Shown here one piece after another: positions 1 to 5,190 of a stretch of DNA of 5,190 bases (its first letter is position 1; every line of letters begins with the position of its first letter). The stretch is from assembly GCA_031177735.1 (NCBI GenBank), contig JAPSKJ010000187.1:1-5190 (forward strand). Direction: 5' to 3'. The notes below the pieces were generated by a model. It had not been told where the DNA came from. It saw only the letters and a program-made list of their open reading frames with translations, and made no database searches. A program made the position numbers and the translations under genes. Source of the DNA: Nocardioides sp. GTDB taxonomy: Bacteria; Actinomycetota; Actinomycetes; Propionibacteriales; Nocardioidaceae.

Positions 1-581
1 GGCTGCTCGCGGGCCTCCAGCGAGCCGTCCTCGATGCCGTCGAGGGTGGTGACCAGCAGGCCGGCGCCGCCGTCGGCGAGCCGGCCGAGGAGGTCACCGG
101 CCGTGTCGGTGGGCCGGATGGTCTCGGTCATCACGCCGAAGACGGGGCCGGCGTCCATCGCCTTGACGATGCGGAAGGTGGTGGCGCCGGTGACCTCGTC
201 ACCGGCCCAGATGGCGTGCTGCACCGGTGCGGCACCGCGCCAGGCCGGCAGGATCGAGAAGTGCAGGTTGACCCAGCCGTGCGCCGGGATCGCCAGCGCC
301 GACTCCGGCAGCAGCGCACCATAGGCGACGACCGGGCAGCAGTCGGGGGCCAGCTCGCGCAGCTGCGCCTGGAAGTCGGGGTCGCGCGGGTGGTCGGGCT
401 TCAGGACCGGCACGCCGAGCTCCTCGGCGCGCTGGGCCACTGGACTGGCGACGAGCTTGCGGCCCCGGCCGGCCGGGGCGTCGGGGCGGGTCACCACACC
501 CACCAGCTGGTGGCCCGAGGACGCGATGGCCTCGAGGGAGGGGACCGCGACCTCCGGAGTGCCGGCGAAGACGACCCGCAT
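1..581 (-). CDS. fmt: Methionyl-tRNA formyltransferase, N-terminal part (cut by window edge)
   Basis: Fmt transfers a formyl group from 10-formyltetrahydrofolate to the amino group of initiator Met-tRNA in the cytoplasm, producing the fMet-tRNA that starts bacterial translation. The visible 193 codons begin MRVVFAGTPEVAVPSLEAI, the typical start of the family's Rossmann-like catalytic domain. The loop PAGRGRKL (residues 36-43) matches the segment that contacts tRNA in the E. coli enzyme. The folate-binding and catalytic core is present: VNLHFSILPAWRGAAPVQ (104-121) supplies the conserved Asn105 and His107, and MDAGP (142-146) supplies the catalytic Asp143. The C-terminal tRNA-binding domain, roughly the last third of a protein of about 310 residues, lies beyond the left edge. 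No stop or frameshift interrupts the visible part. The ATG shares its A with the last base of the def stop (TGATG), and I see no clear Shine-Dalgarno upstream, so translation probably depends on def. Identification is secure. Confidence 0.96.
   Translation of the reverse strand, partial: MRVVFAGTPEVAVPSLEAIASSGHQLVGVVTRPDAPAGRGRKLVASPVAQRAEELGVPVLKPDHPRDPDFQAQLRELAPDCCPVVAYGALLPESALAIPAHGWVNLHFSILPAWRGAAPVQHAIWAGDEVTGATTFRIVKAMDAGPVFGVMTETIRPTDTAGDLLGRLADGGAGLLVTTLDGIEDGSLEAREQ
462..479. repeat. Perfect 18-bp GC-only palindrome inside fmt
   Basis: Positions 462-479 read the same on both strands, with GGCCGGCC at the centre (467-474). In fmt the segment encodes the conserved PAGRG stretch of the tRNA-contacting loop, so protein constraint combined with GC-rich codon choice explains it well enough. 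I see no sign that it is a functional site. Confidence 0.5.
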
Positions 582-1126
582 CAGATCGCGAGCCCGTTGG
601 TGCGGTGGGGGCTGACCTTGACGACCGGCTTCTCCAGTCCGAACCACTCCGACTGGCGGATCTCCCGCATCGCCGCCTTGCGGGTCTCCGGGTCGAGCCG
701 GTCGATGAACAGCACACCGTCGAGGTGGTCGGTCTCGTGCTGGATGGCACGGGCGAGGAGGTCCGAGCCCTCGATGAGGACCGGCTCACCGTGCATGTCG
801 AAGCCCCGGGCGACCACGGAGCGGGCGCGGCGGCAGTCGTAGGCCAGGCCGGGCAGCGAGAGGCAGCCCTCGTCGCCGTCCTGGACCTCCTCGGAGAGGT
901 CGAGGGAGGGGTTGACCAGGTGGCCGACCTCGCCGTCGACGTACCAGGTGAACACGCGCAGGCCCACGCCGATCTGCGGCGCGGCCAGCCCGGCCCCCGG
1001 CGCGTCGAGCATGGTGTCGGTGAGGTCCTGGACGAGCTTGCGCAGCTCGCGGTCGAAGTCGACGACGTCGACGGCTCTCCGGCGCAGGACCGGGTCGCCG
1101 AAGAGGCGGATCGGCTGGATGGCCAC
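581..1126 (-). CDS. def: Peptide deformylase
   Basis: Def is a metal-dependent hydrolase that removes the N-formyl group from nascent proteins at the ribosome, so that methionine aminopeptidase can act. All three family motifs are intact in the 181-residue protein: GAGLAAPQ (44-51), DEGCLS (85-90) and QHETDH (129-134). Cys88, His130 and His134 are the expected metal ligands and Glu131 the catalytic base. The length is normal for the family. I chose the GTG at 1126 because it gives the usual N-terminus, (M)AIQPIRLFGDPVLR, and has GAGGAG just upstream. The frame stays open to a GTG at 1165, which would add 13 residues, and another GTG lies at 1138; neither has a recognisable ribosome binding site. 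The gene lies 72 bp after priA and overlaps fmt by one base, pairing the enzyme that adds the formyl group with the one that removes it. Function is sure; the start is fairly sure. Confidence 0.95.
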   Translation of the reverse strand: MAIQPIRLFGDPVLRRRAVDVVDFDRELRKLVQDLTDTMLDAPGAGLAAPQIGVGLRVFTWYVDGEVGHLVNPSLDLSEEVQDGDEGCLSLPGLAYDCRRARSVVARGFDMHGEPVLIEGSDLLARAIQHETDHLDGVLFIDRLDPETRKAAMREIRQSEWFGLEKPVVKVSPHRTNGLAI

Positions 1127-1198
1127 GTGGCTCCTCACATCAGGTCGGTGGTCGAGTGCCCGCACGGACGGGCGGGTGCGTCAAGACCGTCGTTCAGT
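1127..1198 (-). other. priA-def intergenic spacer
   Basis: This 72-bp gap holds the def ribosome binding site and a short inverted repeat at 1158-1173 (5-bp arms GCCCG/CGGGC, 6-nt loop). The stem is too short and lacks a T-run, so I do not call it a terminator. A TTGACG at 1184-1179 resembles a -35 box, but no -10 hexamer follows at a suitable distance. The gap is compatible with priA, def and fmt sharing one transcript; a separate def promoter is neither shown nor excluded. Confidence 0.5.
1131..1136 (-). promoter_or_regulatory. Ribosome binding site of def
   Basis: GAGGAG on the minus strand lies 4 nt before the GTG at 1126. It is a good anti-16S match at slightly short spacing, and it is the main sequence reason for preferring this start to the longer GTG options at 1138 and 1165. 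Confidence 0.65.
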
Positions 1199-3334
1199 CT
1201 AGAGAGTCGGCGGGTCGACCTGGACGCGGACGGGGTCGAGCTTGCGCGCCGACCGGATCCGCTGGAGCTCGCCGAGGGCGCGGGAGAGCGCCGGACCCTG
1301 CGCGCGGGGGACGCGGATGACCACCCGCACCTCGGCGTCATCCTCCTCGCGGGCGCCCTCGGCGGCCACCGGGCCGAGCACCTCGACCGGCTCGGGCAGC
1401 GCCAGCAGGGTGAGCGCGTCGTCGACCGCGCCCGGATCGCCGGTGACGGTGGCCAGCCGCACGGCCGGCGGCAGGTGGACCTCCTGCCGGGCGGCCGCCT
1501 CGCGCCGGGCGAATCCGGGCTGGTCCCAGCGGACCAGCGCCTGCAGCGCCGGCTCGGCCGGATCGCCGACCACGACCGCTCGTCCACCCGGGCGGGCGAG
1601 CCCGACGGCGTTGCTCCACCGGCGCAGCGCCTCCTCCTCGGTGCGCAGGTCGGTGCGCGCGAGCAGCAACCAGGTGTCGAGCAGCACGACCGCGGCGTAG
1701 CCCTGCGGTGCCACCGGCTCGGCGCCCGGGGTGGCGACGACGACCGAGGGTCCGGCGGGGATCGTCTCGAGGACCCGGTCACCGGAGGAGGCGACGACCC
1801 GGGTGCCGGGGAAGGCGCGGCCGATCTCCTCGGCGGTGCGCGCGTCGCCGATCACCGGGGCGCGCAGGCCGCGGCCCGCACAGGTGGGGCACGCCCAGGG
1901 ATCGGCGGCGGTGCCGCACCACCCGCAGGCCGGGAGCGTGGTCGGCCCGGTGAGCCGCAGCGGACCCGTGCAGACCGGACAGCGTGCGGGGGTGCGACAG
2001 CGGTCGCACGCCAGCGCTGCGAGGTAGCCCCGCCGCGGGGTCTGCACCAGCACGGGACCCTCGGTCAGCGCGGCGCGCACGGCCTCGTGCACCGCGCGAG
2101 GCATCCGCGACGCCCGGGCGAGCGGGTCGCGCTCGAGCTCGACGTCGCTGGCGCCCGCGATCGTCACGGTCACCCGGGCGCGGCGCAGCTCACGGGTCGG
2201 CGTCATCTCCTGGGCCCAGCCCGCGCGGAGCAGCTGATCGGCCTCGACGGTGCGGCCGAAGCCACCCACCAGCGCGGCGGCGCCCTCCCGCTCGGCGCGC
2301 AGCAGCAGCGTCTCGCGCGCGTGGGGGTAGGGAGCCCGTGGCTCGGCGTGCAGGTCGTCGCCGTCGTCCCAGAGCGCCACCAAGCCGAGGTCGTGCACCG
2401 GCGCGAAGACCGCTGCCCGGGTGCCGACCACCACCCGCCGCGCGCCGCGGCTGATCGTGAGGAAGTCGCGGTAGCGCAACGCCGGCCCCGAACCCGCGGT
2501 CAGGGTGACGTGCTGGTCCGGACCGAGGACGTCGGTGAGCGCGCGGTCGAGCCGGGCGACGTCCTTGCCGTCGGGCACGCAGAGCAGGGCGCCGCGGCCG
2601 CTGCCGAGCGCCACCGCCGCCGCGTGGGCGAGCAGATGCGGCCAGTCGGTGCCGGGCGCGGCGTGCCACACCGCACGCGGGGCCCCGCCTGCCGCGAGGT
2701 GGCGGAGGTACGCCGCCGCCGGCTCGTGACCCGCCCACGCGGTCTCGGCGGCGGCCGGGTCGAGGTGCACCGGCGGTGCCGCCGGGCTCGGCGCCTTCTC
2801 GACCGTGGCGTGTCGCGGCGGCACGGCCAGCCGAAGCACGTCGGCCCGGCTGCCGGCGTACCGCTCGGCGACGTCGGCGGTCAGCGCCGCCACCGCCGGG
2901 GTGAGCACCGGCTCGGGGCTGATCACGCGGCGCAGCGGGGTGAGCCGCCCGCCATGGTCGGAGGCGGCCGCCCGCTCCACCACGAAGCCGTCGACGTCCT
3001 GACCGGCGAAGCGCACCTTGACCCGCACGCCCGGCCGCGCCGACTCGGCCATGGCCACCGGCACGCTGTAGTCGAAGGGCCGGTCGAGGTGGGCCAGCGG
3101 CACGTCGACGAGCACCCGGGCGACCGGGTCGACGTCGGTGATCTCGGCCTCGGCGGCCTGCCGGGCCCGGGTGGCCTTGGCCTTCGCGCGCCCCTCCGCG
3201 ACCTTGTCGCGGACGAGCCCGGGGAGCTCCAGCGCCGGCTCCTCGGGGGGCGTGCCGGCTCGGGGTGCCCGCGGCGTCGTGCCCGCCTGCGAGCGCACCG
3301 AGCCGCTCGCAGAACGCCGTGGGGTGGAGTTCAT
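1199..3334 (-). CDS. priA: Replication restart protein PriA, actinobacterial helicase-inactive type
   Basis: PriA recognises stalled or collapsed replication forks and helps reload the replisome. The 711-residue protein has a basic, probably disordered N-terminal tail (about 1-70). The DNA-binding domain follows, starting at ARVLVDVPLAHLDRPFDY (72-89). Next is a helicase-like core interrupted by a zinc-binding insert with four CxxC pairs (Cys443/446, 452/455, 470/473, 482/485). The core aligns by neighbouring landmarks such as VVVGTRAAVFAPVHDLGLV, yet its nucleotide motifs are gone. The Walker A position reads AAPGTDWP (225-232) without the P-loop lysine, and the DEEH box reads WDDGDD (322-327). 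The later GTQMLAKGHDF-type motif reads VVVATPGAEP (531-540). HAMAP describes actinobacterial PriA as lacking detectable helicase motifs and probably helicase activity, so this is lineage-typical, not a broken gene. I chose the ATG at 3334; an in-frame GTG at 3382 would add 16 residues but sits inside a strong hairpin. The start has no clear ribosome binding site. Confidence 0.93.
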   Translation of the reverse strand: MNSTPRRSASGSVRSQAGTTPRAPRAGTPPEEPALELPGLVRDKVAEGRAKAKATRARQAAEAEITDVDPVARVLVDVPLAHLDRPFDYSVPVAMAESARPGVRVKVRFAGQDVDGFVVERAAASDHGGRLTPLRRVISPEPVLTPAVAALTADVAERYAGSRADVLRLAVPPRHATVEKAPSPAAPPVHLDPAAAETAWAGHEPAAAYLRHLAAGGAPRAVWHAAPGTDWPHLLAHAAAVALGSGRGALLCVPDGKDVARLDRALTDVLGPDQHVTLTAGSGPALRYRDFLTISRGARRVVVGTRAAVFAPVHDLGLVALWDDGDDLHAEPRAPYPHARETLLLRAEREGAAALVGGFGRTVEADQLLRAGWAQEMTPTRELRRARVTVTIAGASDVELERDPLARASRMPRAVHEAVRAALTEGPVLVQTPRRGYLAALACDRCRTPARCPVCTGPLRLTGPTTLPACGWCGTAADPWACPTCAGRGLRAPVIGDARTAEEIGRAFPGTRVVASSGDRVLETIPAGPSVVVATPGAEPVAPQGYAAVVLLDTWLLLARTDLRTEEEALRRWSNAVGLARPGGRAVVVGDPAEPALQALVRWDQPGFARREAAARQEVHLPPAVRLATVTGDPGAVDDALTLLALPEPVEVLGPVAAEGAREEDDAEVRVVIRVPRAQGPALSRALGELQRIRSARKLDPVRVQVDPPTL

Positions 3335-3341
3335 GCGCGCA

Positions 3342-3347
3342 GTTCTA
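3342..3347 (-). promoter_or_regulatory. Possible -10 element for a leaderless priA transcript
   Basis: TAGAAC on the minus strand ends 7 nt before the ATG at 3334. This is where a -10 box would sit if transcription began at the A of the start codon, a common arrangement in Actinobacteria. It lacks the consensus final T, and I see no convincing -35 hexamer 16-19 nt upstream. The absence of a Shine-Dalgarno before the ATG fits a leaderless start. This is inference from position and partial consensus only. Confidence 0.35.
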
Positions 3348-3367
3348 CCAGCCGGGACGGACAGCGC

Positions 3368-3411
3368 AGAGCGCCCCTCCACAACCGGCGGACCGGGTGG
3401 AGGAGCGCTCT
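3368..3411 (-). terminator. Strong stem-loop after metK, probable factor-independent terminator without a U-tract
   Basis: The arms 3368-3382 and 3397-3411 are 15 nt each. In minus-strand RNA they pair completely, with a single G-U wobble (3375/3404); on the plus strand the same position is a C-A mismatch, so the structure is better suited to minus-strand transcripts. Inside, CCGG at 3385-3388 pairs with CCGG at 3393-3396 around a UCCG tetraloop, leaving a two-base bulge (3383-3384), for about 19 pairs in all. It begins 40 nt after the metK stop codon. There is no following T-run, as is often the case in high-GC actinobacterial terminators. It probably ends the coaBC-metK transcript and separates it from priA. 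Confidence 0.7.
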
Positions 3412-3421
3412 CGCGTGCTGT

Positions 3422-3438
3422 GCCCGGCGCGACCGGGC
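3422..3438 (-). other. Small stem-loop between the metK stop and the main hairpin
   Basis: GCCCGG (3422-3427) and CCGGGC (3433-3438) form a perfect 6-bp GC-only stem with a 5-nt loop. On the minus strand it begins 13 nt after the metK stop and ends 10 nt before the larger hairpin. It may be the first half of a tandem terminator or an mRNA 3'-end stabiliser. In sequence this GC-rich a 6-bp stem can also occur by chance. Confidence 0.4.
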
Positions 3439-3451
3439 GACTCGGTGCGGG

Positions 3452-4654
<1,203 letters not shown>

Positions 4655-4661
4655 GTGGTTG

Positions 4662-4668
4662 CTCTCCC
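4662..4668 (-). promoter_or_regulatory. Ribosome binding site of metK
   Basis: GGGAGAG on the minus strand lies 7 nt before the GTG at 4654. The match and spacing are good and support GTG as the true metK start, in agreement with the conserved N-terminus. The remainder of the 45-bp coaBC-metK gap shows no terminator, riboswitch or convincing promoter. Confidence 0.75.
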
Positions 4669-4699
4669 GTTCGCTGCTGTGGATGGAATCCCGAGAACC

Positions 4700-5190
4700 T
4701 TAACGGCCGCTCATCCGCGCGGCGACCTGGTCCCAGATGGCGTGCGCGAGGACCGCCTTGGCCCCGCGGGGCACCTCGACGGTGGTGCCGTCGGCGCCGA
4801 GGATGACGGCCTCGTTGTCGGGGCTGCCGAAGACCGCTCCCCCGCTGACGTCGTTGACCACCAGCAGGTCGCAGCCCTTGCGGGCGAGCTTGGCGCGGGC
4901 CAGGTCGAGGACGGACCCGGTGGCATCACCGGTCTCGGCGGCGAACCCGACCACGACGGAGTCGGGACGGGCCCGGTGGACGCTGATCTCGTGGAGGATG
5001 TCGGGGTTCTGGACCAGCTCGACACTCGGCGCGGAGCCGTCGTCGGCCTTCTTGATCTTGGCGTCGCTGACCGCCGTGGGCCGGAAGTCGGCGGGCGCGG
5101 CTGCCATCACGACCGCGTCGGCGCCCGAGGCAGCGCTCAGCACGGCCTCGCGCAGCTCGGCGGTGGTCTCCACGCGGATCACCTTCACGC
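4700..5190 (-). CDS. coaBC: Coenzyme A biosynthesis bifunctional protein CoaBC, C-terminal CoaB part (cut by window edge)
   Basis: CoaBC couples 4'-phosphopantothenate to cysteine using CTP (CoaB activity) and then decarboxylates the product to 4'-phosphopantetheine (CoaC activity), two steps of coenzyme A synthesis. Only about 163 C-terminal codons of the CoaB domain are present. Numbered from the GTG codon at 5188, family landmarks appear in order: AAAPADFRP (29-37), KIKK (44-47, containing the lysine needed for CoaB activity), LVQNPDIL, VVGFAAET, ARAKLARKGCDLLVVNDVS and FGSPDNEAVIL. The GTG at 5188 is an internal valine codon, not the start: the family has the whole flavoprotein CoaC domain and the first part of CoaB upstream, beyond the right edge. 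The gene ends with TAA 45 bp before metK, in the same direction, which suggests cotranscription. A one-domain CoaB remains possible because the upstream part is not visible, but in Actinobacteria the fused form is usual. Confidence 0.94.
   Translation of the reverse strand, partial: VKVIRVETTAELREAVLSAASGADAVVMAAAPADFRPTAVSDAKIKKADDGSAPSVELVQNPDILHEISVHRARPDSVVVGFAAETGDATGSVLDLARAKLARKGCDLLVVNDVSGGAVFGSPDNEAVILGADGTTVEVPRGAKAVLAHAIWDQVAARMSGR

Noticed and set aside
199..842. Long open frames on the plus strand and in other minus-strand frames across fmt and def
   Set aside because: They overlap clearly identified conserved genes, have Arg/Ala/Pro/Ser-rich compositions typical of out-of-frame GC-rich DNA, and show no recognisable domain.
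1135..1140. Minimal ATG-TGA start-stop just upstream of def
   Set aside because: The ATG has no ribosome binding site, and its TGA is part of the def Shine-Dalgarno region; it is most likely a coincidence.
1179..1184. TTGACG as a -35 box for a def promoter
   Set aside because: No -10-like hexamer occurs 16-19 nt downstream; the sequence there is GC-only or nearly so.
1135..3002. Alternative open frames within priA, up to about 215 codons
   Set aside because: They lie inside the recognised priA frame and are highly biased in composition; none resembles a known protein.
1199..3334. priA as a decayed pseudogene because its helicase motifs are missing
   Set aside because: The frame is intact over 711 codons, all zinc cysteines and the DNA-binding region are kept, and the same motif loss is characteristic of actinobacterial PriA.
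4655..4699. Possible SAM riboswitch upstream of metK
   Set aside because: The gap is only 45 bp and contains little beyond the ribosome binding site; known SAM riboswitch classes with an expression platform would not fit, and no characteristic stems are visible.

Overview
This GC-rich window looks like ordinary housekeeping chromosome from an actinobacterium, most likely Nocardioides-like, although the genus is only an impression. All five genes lie on the minus strand, and the order coaBC - metK - priA - def - fmt matches a block found in many Actinobacteria. The PriA protein supports the placement: it has lost its helicase motifs but kept all eight zinc-binding cysteines, which is typical of actinobacterial PriA.

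Layout, reading along the minus strand from the right edge. The 3' part of coaBC (coenzyme A synthesis, CoaB domain only) occupies 5190-4700. After a 45-bp gap comes complete metK (4654-3452, S-adenosylmethionine synthetase), with a GTG start and a good ribosome binding site. A 117-bp spacer (3451-3335) carries two consecutive stem-loops; the larger is a strong candidate terminator for the coaBC-metK transcript. The priA gene follows (3334-1199), probably from an ATG just beyond a -10-like hexamer, so its mRNA may be leaderless. A 72-bp gap leads to def (1126-581, peptide deformylase), whose stop codon shares one base with the start of fmt. The fmt gene (581-1, methionyl-tRNA formyltransferase) runs off the left edge.

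The genes group by function. MetK consumes methionine to make the methyl donor SAM. Fmt formylates initiator Met-tRNA, and Def removes that formyl group from new proteins; their one-base overlap suggests coupled translation. CoaBC and PriA serve cofactor synthesis and replication restart. I found no mobile element, CRISPR array, tRNA or rRNA gene, prophage or defence gene, and no sign of a previously undescribed system. The points worth a second look are the metK-priA spacer, the priA start, the degenerate PriA helicase core and the def/fmt junction.
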